The notes beneath the pieces are model-generated. The model had not been told where the DNA came from. It did no database searches and saw nothing but the letters and a program-made list of their open reading frames with translations. Shown here piece after piece: positions 25,359 to 33,078 of a DNA stretch of 64,000 bases. The stretch's first letter is position 1; every line of letters begins with the position of its first letter. The translations under genes were made by a program, and so were the position numbers. Origin of the DNA: Candidatus Denitrolinea symbiosum. Its GTDB lineage: Bacteria > Chloroflexota > Anaerolineae > Anaerolineales > Villigracilaceae. The stretch covers positions 62,001 through 126,000 of the forward strand of contig BLAA01000001.1 of assembly GCA_017312345.1 (NCBI GenBank), in the 5' to 3' direction.

Positions 25359-27095
25359 ATGCTCGCCGAACTCCGCATCCAGAACTTCGCCATCATTGAC
25401 CGCCTCGATCTCAAACTCGGCGCCGGACTCACCATCCTGACCGGCGAGACGGGCGCGGGCAAATCCATCATCCTCGACGCCGTCACCATGCTCATCGGCG
25501 GACGCGCCGACGCGTCCGTCATCCGCGCCGAGGCGGACGCGGCCTTCGTCGAGGGGACCTACGCCCTCGCCGGGTCCGCGAAAGAAGCGGTGAACGAAAT
25601 CCTGAAACGCGAGGAACTGGACGACGATCCCAACCACGTGACGTTGACGCGCGAAGTCCGCCGCGAGGGACGCTCCATCGCCCGCCTCAACGGCCGGACC
25701 GTCAGCCTGTCCCTGCTTCGGGAAGTGGGCGCGCATCTCGTGGACATCCACGGGCAGAGCGAGCATCTCTCCCTGCTCGACCCGCGCGCCCATCTCGGCC
25801 TGCTCGACCGCTTCGCGGACGTGACCCCGCTCCTCGCTGAGTATCGCAAGACCTACCGCGCGCTGCTCGACCTGCGCCGCGAACTGACCGACCTGCGCGC
25901 CGCCCAGGCCGACGCGGCGCGCCGCGTCGAAATGCTCACCTTCCAGGCCGAAGAGATCGAAGCCGCAAAATTGAAAAAGGGCGAAGACGAGGAACTGCGC
26001 CGCGAGCGCGACCGCCTCGCCAACGCCGAATCCCTCGCGCAGCACGCGCAGGAAGCGCTCGCCGTCCTCGACGAATCCACGCCCGAGGCCTCCGCCGCGT
26101 CCGACCTGATGGGGCAGGCCGTGCAGGCGTTGTCCGCGCTCGCGAAGACCGACCCGTCGAAAAAAGAACTCGCCGAGCGGATGGACATCCTGTCCGAAAA
26201 TCTCGCAGACCTGTCGCGCGAACTGCGCAACTATCTCGAAGAAATCGAGTTCAATCCCAAGCGGTTGGACGAAGTCGAAGAACGCCTCAACCTCGTCTTC
26301 CAGTTGACGCGCAAATACGGCGGGAGCATCGAGGCTGTCAATAAATTCGGCGCGGAGGCGCGGGCGCAGCTCGAAACCATCTCCACCGCCGGAGAGCGCG
26401 TCGAAGAATTATCCGCCGCCGAAGCGAAACTGCTCGAAAAACTTTCCGCGCAGGCGCTGAAACTGTCCGAAAAACGCAGGCAGGCCGCGGAGACGATGAG
26501 CCGCGGCATCGAGATGGAACTCGACGACCTGAAGATGGCCGCCGCCCGCTTCGGCGTGGACTTCCAGACGCGTCCCGACCCGAACGGGATTCCCCTCGCG
26601 GACGGGACGCGCGCCGCGTTCGATCAAAACGGGTTCGACCGCGTCGAGTTCCTCGTCGCGCCGAATCCTGGCGAGGGACTCAAACCGCTGGCGAAGATCG
26701 CCTCGGGCGGCGAGACCTCGCGCCTCATGCTGGGACTCAAAAACGTCCTCGCCCGCGCCGACGAGATTCCGAGTCTCATTTTCGATGAAATTGATCAGGG
26801 CATCGGCGGACGCGTCGGCCTGGTGGTGGGATACAAACTCTGGCGGCTGGCGCGCAACCATCAGGTCTTCTGCGTGACGCACCTGCCGCAACTGGCCGCC
26901 TTTGGAGACCAGCATTATCAGGTGCAGAAACTCGTCGAAAAGAACCGCACGCTCACCCGCGTGGAAAAAGTGGACGGCGACGCGCGCCTGCTCGAACTCT
27001 CGCAGATGCTCGGCGAGGTCGGCGAGGGGACGCTCCGTTCCGCGCACGAAATTTTGCAGACGGCGAGGCAGATGACTAAAGAAAGCAAGAAGTAA
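25359..27095 (+). CDS. recN: DNA repair protein RecN
   Basis: A 578-residue SMC-like ATPase acting early in double-strand break repair. The N-terminus MLAELRIQNFAIIDRLDL leads to Walker A GETGAGKSIILDAV. Coiled-coil segments fill ~155-360. The C-terminal ATPase half has the signature KIASGGETSRLMLGLK, Walker B SLIFDEIDQGIGG and CVTHLPQLAAFGDQH. Length is typical. It starts one base after the previous stop. A strong hairpin lies 43 bases downstream. Confidence 0.96.
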   Translation: MLAELRIQNFAIIDRLDLKLGAGLTILTGETGAGKSIILDAVTMLIGGRADASVIRAEADAAFVEGTYALAGSAKEAVNEILKREELDDDPNHVTLTREVRREGRSIARLNGRTVSLSLLREVGAHLVDIHGQSEHLSLLDPRAHLGLLDRFADVTPLLAEYRKTYRALLDLRRELTDLRAAQADAARRVEMLTFQAEEIEAAKLKKGEDEELRRERDRLANAESLAQHAQEALAVLDESTPEASAASDLMGQAVQALSALAKTDPSKKELAERMDILSENLADLSRELRNYLEEIEFNPKRLDEVEERLNLVFQLTRKYGGSIEAVNKFGAEARAQLETISTAGERVEELSAAEAKLLEKLSAQALKLSEKRRQAAETMSRGIEMELDDLKMAAARFGVDFQTRPDPNGIPLADGTRAAFDQNGFDRVEFLVAPNPGEGLKPLAKIASGGETSRLMLGLKNVLARADEIPSLIFDEIDQGIGGRVGLVVGYKLWRLARNHQVFCVTHLPQLAAFGDQHYQVQKLVEKNRTLTRVEKVDGDARLLELSQMLGEVGEGTLRSAHEILQTARQMTKESKK

Positions 27096-27138
27096 AAAAG
27101 AATTCCAGCGCGCGGCCGCGTAGAGGAGACCCGCGCGG

Positions 27139-27178
27139 ATCAGCCGTCGGATGCCATGTCCCGCATCCGACGGCTGAT
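27139..27178. terminator. Strong hairpin downstream of recN
   Basis: A perfect 16-bp stem (27139-27154 with 27163-27178) and an 8-base loop between the convergent recN and HEPN genes. It lacks a T-run on either side, so it may be a bidirectional transcription block or mRNA end rather than a classical terminator. Confidence 0.5.
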
Positions 27179-27216
27179 GTGTTAATGGTTTCTTGCGTTT
27201 CGCGCTAATTTGTTGG

Positions 27217-27597
27217 TTACTTTTCCCCAAGATATTTTTTCGCTGCCGCTAAAAATTCCTGTGCTTGAAAAATCATTTGAATAACGACGTTTTTATCCAC
27301 ATTCGGGTCAAAGGCGTAATCGCCAATCTGTCTTTGATCGAATGACGTAAGCAGCCAGCGATGAAATTTTGGGTCCAATTCTTTCGTCTTTGAAAAATGT
27401 TGACCATACGCTGCGATTACATTGCCGTGTTTTCCAAACTTGAATCCCTTTTCATTCAATAAATCTTCCGCTGTATAGAACATGGCGTAATAAGCGCGCC
27501 CGGCAGCAAAATCAGTTTTGTCATTGGTCAATAAAATATCGGCAGCCTCGATGGCATCTACAGCGCGTGCAAAAAGTTATTGTGTGGTTTTCTTCAT
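27217..27597 (-). pseudogene. HEPN-domain protein of a HEPN-MNT pair, interrupted at codon 7
   Basis: The natural start is ATG 27597, which overlaps the MNT stop as ATGA. From there the frame reads MKKTTQ, a TAA stop (27577-27579), then LFARAVDAIEAADILLTNDK and the rest of a HEPN domain (GRAYYAMFYTAEDLL, RQIGDYAF, FQAQEFLAAAKKYLGEK). Only one codon breaks an otherwise complete 126-residue protein. A shorter product could start at TTG 27531 but would lack the first helix. HEPN proteins of this kind are usually RNases held in check by the MNT partner. The inactivation appears recent; a sequencing error is the alternative. Confidence 0.75.
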
Positions 27598-27914
27598 GCG
27601 GCGATTCCCTCCGCACGGACGTTCGCCAGCAGGGGCAAATCGCCCTTTTTCCACTGCTCTTCGGACATGATCGTGCGGCTGATGGTGACGTTATATTCGA
27701 GAGATAAATCACTTGCCAACTCCGCCGAGCGCACAAGTTCATCCCAACGGCTTTTGTAGGAATCCAACACGATCAAGACATCCAGATCAGAATTCTTGTT
27801 GTAATCTCCGCGCGCATATGAGCCGAACAATATCACTGCCTTGAGACGCGGGCCATACAATTCAGCCAGTCCGCTTTTTAATTTCGCCAGCAGGGATTTG
27901 ATACGCTTGCTCAT
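27594..27914 (-). CDS. MNT-domain nucleotidyltransferase (antitoxin-like)
   Basis: A 106-residue minimal nucleotidyltransferase with the hallmark GSYARGDYNKNSDLDVLIV (GSxxRG, then SDLDxxI). In HEPN-MNT systems this partner neutralises HEPN, in studied cases by attaching AMP to it. ATG 27914 (MSKRIKSLL) is chosen over 27941 because a TATAAT box sits seven bases upstream, giving a leaderless mRNA. The stop overlaps the original HEPN start. A third acidic residue usually needed for catalysis may be the aspartate or glutamate later in the protein; this cannot be settled here. Confidence 0.82.
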   Translation of the reverse strand: MSKRIKSLLAKLKSGLAELYGPRLKAVILFGSYARGDYNKNSDLDVLIVLDSYKSRWDELVRSAELASDLSLEYNVTISRTIMSEEQWKKGDLPLLANVRAEGIAA

Positions 27915-27921
27915 GTCTTCA

Positions 27922-27927
27922 ATTATA
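27922..27927 (-). promoter_or_regulatory. -10 element of the HEPN-MNT pair
   Basis: TATAAT on the minus strand with seven bases before ATG 27914; no ribosome binding site. The transcript is probably leaderless. Confidence 0.5.
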
Positions 27928-28046
27928 AACCCTTGCTCCATGTTTTTTTCGATAAACGTAAAAAAGCGAGCGCGTTTTCTTTGCTTTCGTCATTTTCCGA
28001 CAACGTTTCATCGAAAAATTAGATTACCTGCCCCCCAACTACGCAG

Positions 28047-28889
28047 CTATCGCATCTTCCCCCACGCCTTCTTCATCCGCAGCGCGTCCTCCTCCATGAT
28101 GGGGCTTTCGCACAGGATACGCCCGCCGCAGCCAAACTTCTTCAACGTCTTCAGCAGGTCTTTCCATTTCAAGTCCGCCTCGTCGAGCGGCAGGTGATTC
28201 TTCTCGCCCTTCGGCCCATACTCGATGCCCGAAAGGTGGATGTGCAGATTCGTCAACGCCTGCGCGCCCAGAACCTGGGCGTACCTCTCCAGCAGGCGCG
28301 ACCACTCGTCGGCGCTGTTCACCGTCCCGTCGCCGGGACGCGCGTGCAGGTGCGCGAAGTCGAGGCAGGGCTGGACTCCCGCGATCTGCCGCGACATCTC
28401 CAGCGCGTCCTCGAACGACCCCAGCATGGCGGACTTCCCCATCGTTTCGGGGCGCAGCGTGACCGGGTTCCCGGCCTTCCGCAGCTCGACGACGCATTTC
28501 TCCAACCGCGGCAGCGCGGCTTTCATGACCTCGCGCGGGTCGCGGCCAAAGTACGACCCCGGGTGGAAGACGATCTCCGTCGCCCCCGCGAGGTGACCGT
28601 AGTGGGCCGCGTCCATGAGACGTTTGCGCGACTTCGGCCATTCGTCCTTGTCCGCGTTCAAATTGATGAAGTACGGCGCGTGGACGCTGAGCGCGACTCC
28701 ATGAGCCGCGCCCGCGGCTTTGATCGCCGCGCAGGTCTCCTCGCTAACGCGCACGGCCTGCACCCAGCCCAATTCCAGCGCGTCCAACCCGATGGACTTT
28801 GAAAATTCGATCGCGCCGACGCTTCCGCCCGGCTTCTTGGGCGAGCCGATGGGCGAGCCGACTGTGCCAAATTTGAACGAGGGGGTCAT
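28047..28889 (-). CDS. Endonuclease IV-like AP endonuclease (TIM barrel)
   Basis: A 280-residue protein with the xylose-isomerase-like barrel of endonuclease IV. Metal-ligand segments in order: SVHAPYFINL, IVFHPGSYFG, LRPETMGK, CLDFAHLHAR, NLHIHLSGIEYG, KNHLPLDEADLKW and LCESPI. It would cut DNA at abasic sites using zinc. Close to canonical Nfo in length, though the first strands (KFGTVGSPIGSPKKPGG) deviate, so it may be a related subfamily. A GGAG precedes the ATG. The gap to dgkA contains a heptamer repeat array. Confidence 0.85.
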   Translation of the reverse strand: MTPSFKFGTVGSPIGSPKKPGGSVGAIEFSKSIGLDALELGWVQAVRVSEETCAAIKAAGAAHGVALSVHAPYFINLNADKDEWPKSRKRLMDAAHYGHLAGATEIVFHPGSYFGRDPREVMKAALPRLEKCVVELRKAGNPVTLRPETMGKSAMLGSFEDALEMSRQIAGVQPCLDFAHLHARPGDGTVNSADEWSRLLERYAQVLGAQALTNLHIHLSGIEYGPKGEKNHLPLDEADLKWKDLLKTLKKFGCGGRILCESPIMEEDALRMKKAWGKMR

Positions 28890-28898
28890 GGTATCTCC

Positions 28899-28961
28899 AG
28901 TGATCAGTTATCAGTCATCAGTGAGCAGTGTTCAGTGTTCAGTGAGCGGCGAGCAGTTGAG
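28899..28961. repeat. Heptamer repeat array between the endonuclease IV gene and dgkA
   Basis: Nine consecutive 7-base units in exact register, most fitting AGTNNTC or AGTGAGC. The array runs into the 3' end of dgkA (which ends at 28939), so the last residues of that protein are encoded by repeat. Related arrays occur at 39611, 58533 and, more degenerate, 31909. Confidence 0.75.
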
Positions 28962-29328
28962 TGAGCCGCGACCATAATGGAGGGCCGAGGATCAGCAGTC
29001 CCACCAGCGCGGCGGCCAACGCGGCAATGAGGACGGCGGCCGCGCCCACGTCCTTGCCGATCTTCGCGAGCGGATGACGTTCCTTCGTCGCCAGGTCCAC
29101 CACCGCTTCGATGGCCGTGTTGATGAATTCCGCCGTGAAGACCAGGGTGATGCTCAGGATGAGCGCCGCCCAATCGCGCGCGGAAAGTCTCAGCCAGAGA
29201 CCAACAACGAAAACCGCCGTCGCTGCCGCCGCGTGGATCCACGCGTTGCGCTGGGTTTTCATCACATACCACCAGCCGCGGAACGCGTAACGGAAGGAGC
29301 GAAGGCGGGAGAGCAGAAATTGTTTCAT
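28939..29328 (-). CDS. dgkA: Diacylglycerol/undecaprenol kinase
   Basis: A 129-residue integral membrane kinase of the DgkA family: SFRYAFRGWWYVMKTQRNAWIH (N-terminal amphipathic helix), then three membrane helices with EFINTAIEAVVDL (catalytic glutamate region) and HPLAKIGKDVGAAAVLIAA. The Gram-positive type phosphorylates undecaprenol for cell-wall lipid recycling. Follows ybeY by 32 bases in the common PgpH-YbeY-DgkA order. The last few residues are encoded by a heptamer repeat. Confidence 0.9.
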   Translation of the reverse strand: MKQFLLSRLRSFRYAFRGWWYVMKTQRNAWIHAAAATAVFVVGLWLRLSARDWAALILSITLVFTAEFINTAIEAVVDLATKERHPLAKIGKDVGAAAVLIAALAAALVGLLILGPPLWSRLTQLLAAH

Positions 29329-29360
29329 GGAAAGCGTTTGGCGTAAAGTCTCTTACGCAT

Positions 29361-29807
29361 CTATTCTTCGCGAATAGTCACATGCCCCAGCCCCAGTCCG
29401 TCCATGATCTCCGCCTGCGCCCGCCACATCTTCGACTTCTCCTCCGCTTCGGCGTGGTCGTGACCGAGCAGGTGCAGGACGCCATGCACAACCAACAGCC
29501 GCGCCTCGTCCGCGAGGGAGTGACCGGCGGCGCGGGCCTGCGCGTCGGCGCGGGGGATGGAGAGGAGGACGTCGCCGAGGTAGGCCGCGCCCGTTTCGGG
29601 GTCGGTTTCGGAGGCGGGGAAGGAGAGCACGTCGGTGGGCGCGTCCACGCCGAGGAAGTCGCGGTTGAGGCGGCGGAGCTGTTCGTCGTCGGCGAGGACG
29701 AGGGTCAGGTCGCCGTCCGCGCTTTGATGAGTCAACGCGGCGCGGGCGGCCTGTTCGAGCAGGTCGAGGTCGAAGGGAGGTTCGAGGGAGGCTTCGATGA
29801 AGATCAT
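29361..29807 (-). CDS. ybeY: Endoribonuclease YbeY (16S rRNA maturation)
   Basis: A 148-residue metalloenzyme needed for 16S rRNA 3'-end processing and ribosome quality control. The zinc site is VVHGVLHLLGHDH (H-x3-H-x5-H), preceded by LGDVLLSIPRA and the conserved NRDFLGVDAPTDVLSFP segment. ATG 29807 overlaps the stop of the upstream PgpH-type gene (ATGA), which fixes the start; the much longer open frame upstream is only read-through of that gene in another frame. Confidence 0.94.
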   Translation of the reverse strand: MIFIEASLEPPFDLDLLEQAARAALTHQSADGDLTLVLADDEQLRRLNRDFLGVDAPTDVLSFPASETDPETGAAYLGDVLLSIPRADAQARAAGHSLADEARLLVVHGVLHLLGHDHAEAEEKSKMWRAQAEIMDGLGLGHVTIREE

Positions 29808-31912
29808 TTTCGCGGGGTCGTCGCGAGCGATTCGCTGGCGGCGGGAGCGGGTTCGGCCGCGGGGTATTGGATGCGCGGGTGGTAGGCGCCGCGCAGGGTG
29901 GCGACGAAGGATTCGATGATGAGGTTGATGTCGCGCAGGGTCAGCGTGGTGTTGTCCAACTGGCCTTCCTTTTGGACGTAATCTACCACGCCGCGGATGA
30001 GGGCGCGTATTTCCTCTTCCGTGCGGGGACTCTGGGCGCGCGTGCGCGCTTCGGCGCCGTCGGCGAGCATGAGGATGGCGGTCTCGCGCGAGCGCGGGGA
30101 CGGGCCCGGGTAGCGGAATTGTTCGGCGTCCACTGCGGACGCGTCGCCGCCCGCCCGCTCGAGAGCCTGGTTGTATTGGTAGCGCGTCAACATGGAGCCG
30201 TGATGCTCCAGCACAAAGTCTTCGAGGCGGCGCGGCAGGCGGTATTTGCGCGCCAGCGCGACGCCGTCGGTGACGTGGCGGATGATGGTGGCCGCGGCCT
30301 CCGCGGGGTCCATGTCTTGATGCGTGTTCTCCTGTCCCGGCGCCTGGTTTTCGATGAAGAAAGCCGCGTTCTTCGCTTTGCCCATGTCGTGGAAGATCGC
30401 GCCGACGCGCGTCAGCAACGGGTCGGCGCCGATGGCTTCGGCGGCCTGTTCGGCGAGGTTGGCAACCTGCAGGCTGTGCTGGTAGGTGCCGGGCGCGTTG
30501 CGGAGCAGAAGCTGCAGGAGCGGGAAATCGGGACGCGAGATCTCGAGCAGGTGCAGAGGCGTGACGAGGCCGAGCGTTTGGGCGAGGAAGTATTGTCCCA
30601 GCAGGGCAAAGGCCGCCGAGAGGAAGCCGCAACCGGCCGCGGCCAGCAGGAGTTGCGCGACGCCCAGCCAATCGAGACCGCCAGCATTAAAGCGGAACGC
30701 GACCAGCATGGCCGCGCCGGCCCCGGTCACGGCGACCCCGGCCCAAAGGTAGTCCCAGAAGCGGCGCGCCGGCCCAAGGACGAGAACGCCGCACAACGAG
30801 GTGAACAGGTAATAAGGCAGAAGGTCGGAATTGAATCCGTATGCGGCCAGAATCCCGGTGATGATGGAGATGACGATCCCGGCTTCGATGCCGAACAAGG
30901 TGGCGAGCAACATGCCCACCGCCGGCAGGGGATACAGATAGGGAAGCAGGACGTTGTTGGGAATGGCGAAGCGCGCGCCGATCAGGAACACAAGGTAGAC
31001 CGCCGCCACCATCAACAGGCTGCGCGCGTTATAGAGCAGGCCAAGACGCTTGCGGCGGTAAAAGTACAGGCCGGTGAAGATCGCGGTCATTACGATTAGC
31101 GCGCCCTTGCCCAGTAATTGCAGCGGCTGGACGCCCATCCGCACCAGTCCGAGGGAGGCCAGGGCCTCGAGATGCGCGTCGGTGACCACCTCTCCCGCGC
31201 GCAGGATGACCTGGCCGGTCTTGAAGGCGCGCTGTACCGGCTGGACGGCGTCGCGCGCGGCCTGGCGCGCGGCCTCGGTCAGTTCGGGACTGTAATAACT
31301 GTTCGCGGCCGCGAACGGGCGGACGAGGTCGCTGATGAGGCCGACCTCCGACTCGCTGAATGAAAAGCTGACGAGGGACGGCACGGCGCGGCGCGCCGTA
31401 TCAACGTCCGATTCGCGGATGACGCCGCGCATGGTCCGTTCCAAAACTGAAAGGGCTTCCGCGCGGAGGGTCTCCCAGCGGTCGCCGCTGAGAGAGAGGA
31501 TGGTTGGGATGTCTTCAGGGGAAAGTTGCAGTTCGGAGATGGAGGCGAGTTTGGCGCGCTTCTGCTCGGCGGTGAGAGCCGCGTCGACGCGGATAATTAA
31601 GATGGAATCCAGCGTGGCGCGCAGGCGCGTGATCTGCTGGCGCGAGATGGCCGGGTCGGGCGGGGTGTAGACCGGCAGGACGGCGTCGGCGGCGGCCTGT
31701 TTACGCTGGGCGGTGAAGACCGCGCTCTCGAAGGTGATGTCGCGCGGCGCGGTGAAGTCCCGCGGCGCGACGTCGCCCGCCTGCAACGCGAGCGCGGACG
31801 GGCGCAGGGCTTCGGGCAGGGTGAGCGCGCCAAAGGTGGCGATGCCGACCGCGATCAGGAGAACGATGCGAAAGGCGGAAAGACGCTTGCTGGAACTCGG
31901 TTCGCCAGTCAT
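29804..31912 (-). CDS. pgpH: 7TM-HD family phosphohydrolase (PgpH, c-di-AMP phosphodiesterase)
   Basis: About 702 residues: an N-terminal membrane helix, a large extracytoplasmic 7TMR-HDED domain (~40-270), seven membrane helices (~280-460) and a cytoplasmic HD domain (~470-660). The HD motif is GAIFHDMGKAKNAAFF, preceded by YQHSLQVANLAEQAAEAIG and followed by HHGSMLTRYQYNQAL and ILMLADGAEA. PgpH proteins hydrolyse c-di-AMP. ATG 31912 (MTGEPSSSKR) is preferred; the in-frame start at 31990 adds 26 residues encoded by degenerate repeats. The family link to the c-di-AMP-receptor-like genes at 2751-3382 is notable. Confidence 0.9.
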   Translation of the reverse strand: MTGEPSSSKRLSAFRIVLLIAVGIATFGALTLPEALRPSALALQAGDVAPRDFTAPRDITFESAVFTAQRKQAAADAVLPVYTPPDPAISRQQITRLRATLDSILIIRVDAALTAEQKRAKLASISELQLSPEDIPTILSLSGDRWETLRAEALSVLERTMRGVIRESDVDTARRAVPSLVSFSFSESEVGLISDLVRPFAAANSYYSPELTEAARQAARDAVQPVQRAFKTGQVILRAGEVVTDAHLEALASLGLVRMGVQPLQLLGKGALIVMTAIFTGLYFYRRKRLGLLYNARSLLMVAAVYLVFLIGARFAIPNNVLLPYLYPLPAVGMLLATLFGIEAGIVISIITGILAAYGFNSDLLPYYLFTSLCGVLVLGPARRFWDYLWAGVAVTGAGAAMLVAFRFNAGGLDWLGVAQLLLAAAGCGFLSAAFALLGQYFLAQTLGLVTPLHLLEISRPDFPLLQLLLRNAPGTYQHSLQVANLAEQAAEAIGADPLLTRVGAIFHDMGKAKNAAFFIENQAPGQENTHQDMDPAEAAATIIRHVTDGVALARKYRLPRRLEDFVLEHHGSMLTRYQYNQALERAGGDASAVDAEQFRYPGPSPRSRETAILMLADGAEARTRAQSPRTEEEIRALIRGVVDYVQKEGQLDNTTLTLRDINLIIESFVATLRGAYHPRIQYPAAEPAPAASESLATTPRK

Positions 31913-32011
31913 TTGTCTGATAGTCCGATCGTCGCGCAGTCGGATAGCCTGGCAGTCATGCGGATCATTTGGCCCAGACCGTCCAACCATTTGACCATTC
32001 GACTATTGGAG
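31909..32011. repeat. Degenerate heptamer-like repeat between yqeY and pgpH
   Basis: A stretch dominated by GTC/GAT/CATT words; TCATTTG recurs exactly 56 bases (eight heptamers) apart at 31909 and 31965. It fills the gap between yqeY and pgpH and resembles a decayed version of the heptamer arrays elsewhere in the window. Confidence 0.4.
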
Positions 32012-32446
32012 CAGTTCCTTCACCATCGCGGAGACGGCGTCGCCGGAGGCGCGTCCGGCGATCTTCGGCATGACGAGTTTCATCACCTTGCCCATGTCGC
32101 TGACGGAGGCCGCTCCCGCCTCGGCGATCGCGGCCTGGACGAGGGCGCGCAGTTCGTCGGCGCTCATGGCTTTGGGGAGGAAGGCTTCGAGGATGGCGAT
32201 CTCGGCTTCGTTGGCGGAGACGAGGTCGGCGCGTCCGGCTTTTTTCGCCTCTTCAATCGCCTCGCGGCGGTTTTTGATCTCCTTTTGTAGAAGCGCCAGG
32301 ATGGCCGGGTTGTCGAGCGCGACGCGTTTGTCCACTTCCGCCTGTTTGACGGCGGCCAGCGCCATGCGGAGGGTGTCTTTGCGCGTCGCGTCGCCCGCCT
32401 TCATAGCGTCTTTGAGCGAGTCGTTAAGTTGGGTTTTTAGATCCAT
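32003..32446 (-). CDS. yqeY: GatB/YqeY domain protein
   Basis: A 147-residue protein homologous to the tRNA-binding C-terminal domain of GatB, made as a stand-alone unit in many bacteria. Recognisable segments: MDLKTQLNDSLKDAMKAGD, TLRMALAAVKQAEVDKR, EIKNRREAIEEAKKAGRADL and EAFLPKAMSADELRALV. The biochemical role is uncertain. ATG 32446 is chosen because a TATAAT box lies seven bases upstream; MNG at 32455 is another in-frame ATG but overlaps the box. Confidence 0.9.
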   Translation of the reverse strand: MDLKTQLNDSLKDAMKAGDATRKDTLRMALAAVKQAEVDKRVALDNPAILALLQKEIKNRREAIEEAKKAGRADLVSANEAEIAILEAFLPKAMSADELRALVQAAIAEAGAASVSDMGKVMKLVMPKIAGRASGDAVSAMVKELLQ

Positions 32447-32453
32447 ACCGTTC

Positions 32454-32459
32454 ATTATA
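32454..32459 (-). promoter_or_regulatory. -10 element before yqeY
   Basis: TATAAT on the minus strand seven bases before ATG 32446, consistent with a leaderless mRNA and divergent from the tmRNA promoter. Confidence 0.5.
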
Positions 32460-32492
32460 GCAGAGGCGCGGACGCGGAATGCCACCCGGTTA

Positions 32493-32501
32493 TGTTATAC
32501 T
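32493..32501 (+). promoter_or_regulatory. Extended -10 promoter of tmRNA
   Basis: TGT-TATACT, about 25 bases before the mature tmRNA 5' end; a short 5' precursor would be removed by RNase P. Confidence 0.55.
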
Positions 32502-32525
32502 ACAAGCGATGGGCGATGCCCTCCC

Positions 32526-32908
32526 GGGGATGACAGGCTTCGACGGAGGAGGCTGGTCCCGGAATGCGAGCCGAGAGGCGCCGATCTCGTTAACTCAGCG
32601 CAACCCCTCAAGTGCCAACCGCACTTCCTATGCTGCCATGCCCCTCGCTGCATAAGCGATCGGTCTGACAGTACGGTCTTCAACGTAAGACCGCGTCCAC
32701 CGGCCCCGAACTCCGCCAGGGACCGGCCCGGGCGAGACAAACGCGGAGCGCCGCACGCGACGCCGTTAACCGTGCGAAAGACTTAACGGCTGGCGGCAGG
32801 CGGTTCCCGCCGGACGAGATGCCTGCCGCGACCGCCTTCGACCGGCTACGCTCGTAGATTTCCGAGGGTCGAATCTTTCGGACGCGGGTTCGATTCCCGC
32901 CATCTCCA
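32526..32908 (+). ncRNA. ssrA: Transfer-messenger RNA (tmRNA)
   Basis: The 5' end GGGGATGACAGGCTTCGACGG and the 3' end with TTCGATTCCCGCCATCTCC are classic. GGGGATG (32526-32532) and CATCTCC (32901-32907) form the acceptor stem; the T-arm TTCGATTC is intact. The resume codon appears to be GCC at 32614, giving the tag ANRTSYAAMPLAA followed by TAA (32653-32655). The terminal CCA is not encoded (ACTA follows). tmRNA rescues stalled ribosomes and tags unfinished proteins for proteolysis. It has its own extended -10 promoter and a terminator-like hairpin just downstream. Confidence 0.95.
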
Positions 32909-32912
32909 CTAT

Positions 32913-32932
32913 CGCCTCCCTTACGGGAGGCG
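32913..32932 (+). terminator. First hairpin after tmRNA
   Basis: A perfect 8-bp stem CGCCTCCC / GGGAGGCG with the loop TTAC, followed by GTTTAC. The weak T-run suggests partial termination; a near-copy with a full T-run lies at 33051. Confidence 0.6.
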
Positions 32933-32937
32933 GTTTA

Positions 32938-32993
32938 CTTTCCGGACGCGCGTCCCCATTGGGGATGATATTCGCTTCCCGCCATCTCCACTA
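32938..32993. repeat. 56-base repeat after ssrA, copy 1
   Basis: Starts with CTTTCC, contains the palindrome GGACGCGCGTCC and CCCCATTGGGG, and ends TTCCCGCCATCTCCACTA, identical to the tmRNA 3' end. GGGGATG (32961-32967) and CATCTCC (32983-32989) recreate the tmRNA acceptor stem within a 29-base hairpin. Confidence 0.85.
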
Positions 32994-33049
32994 CTTTCCG
33001 GACGCGCGTCCCCATTGGGGATGATATTCGCTTCCTGCCATCTCCACTA
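32994..33049. repeat. 56-base repeat after ssrA, copy 2
   Basis: A direct tandem copy of the previous element with one base difference (TTCCTGCC instead of TTCCCGCC). Together with the tmRNA itself there are three copies of its 3' terminus in a row, the pattern expected from attachment-site duplications or from repeat amplification at ssrA. Confidence 0.85.
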
Positions 33050-33050
33050 T

Positions 33051-33078
33051 CGCCTCCCGCAAGGGAGGCGGTTTTTTA
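33051..33078 (+). terminator. Intrinsic terminator after the ssrA repeats
   Basis: CGCCTCCC / GGGAGGCG with the loop GCAA, followed by GTTTTTTATT. Same stem as the hairpin at 32913 but with a better T-run, so the original ssrA terminator was probably duplicated with the repeats. Confidence 0.8.

Noticed and set aside
27139..27178. tRNA-like structure after recN
   Set aside because: A single 16-bp stem with an 8-base loop has no cloverleaf arms or T-loop sequence.
29361..30671. Long minus-strand frame of 436 codons covering ybeY and part of pgpH
   Set aside because: Only its last 148 codons match YbeY; the earlier part is Arg/Pro-rich out-of-frame translation of the PgpH gene.
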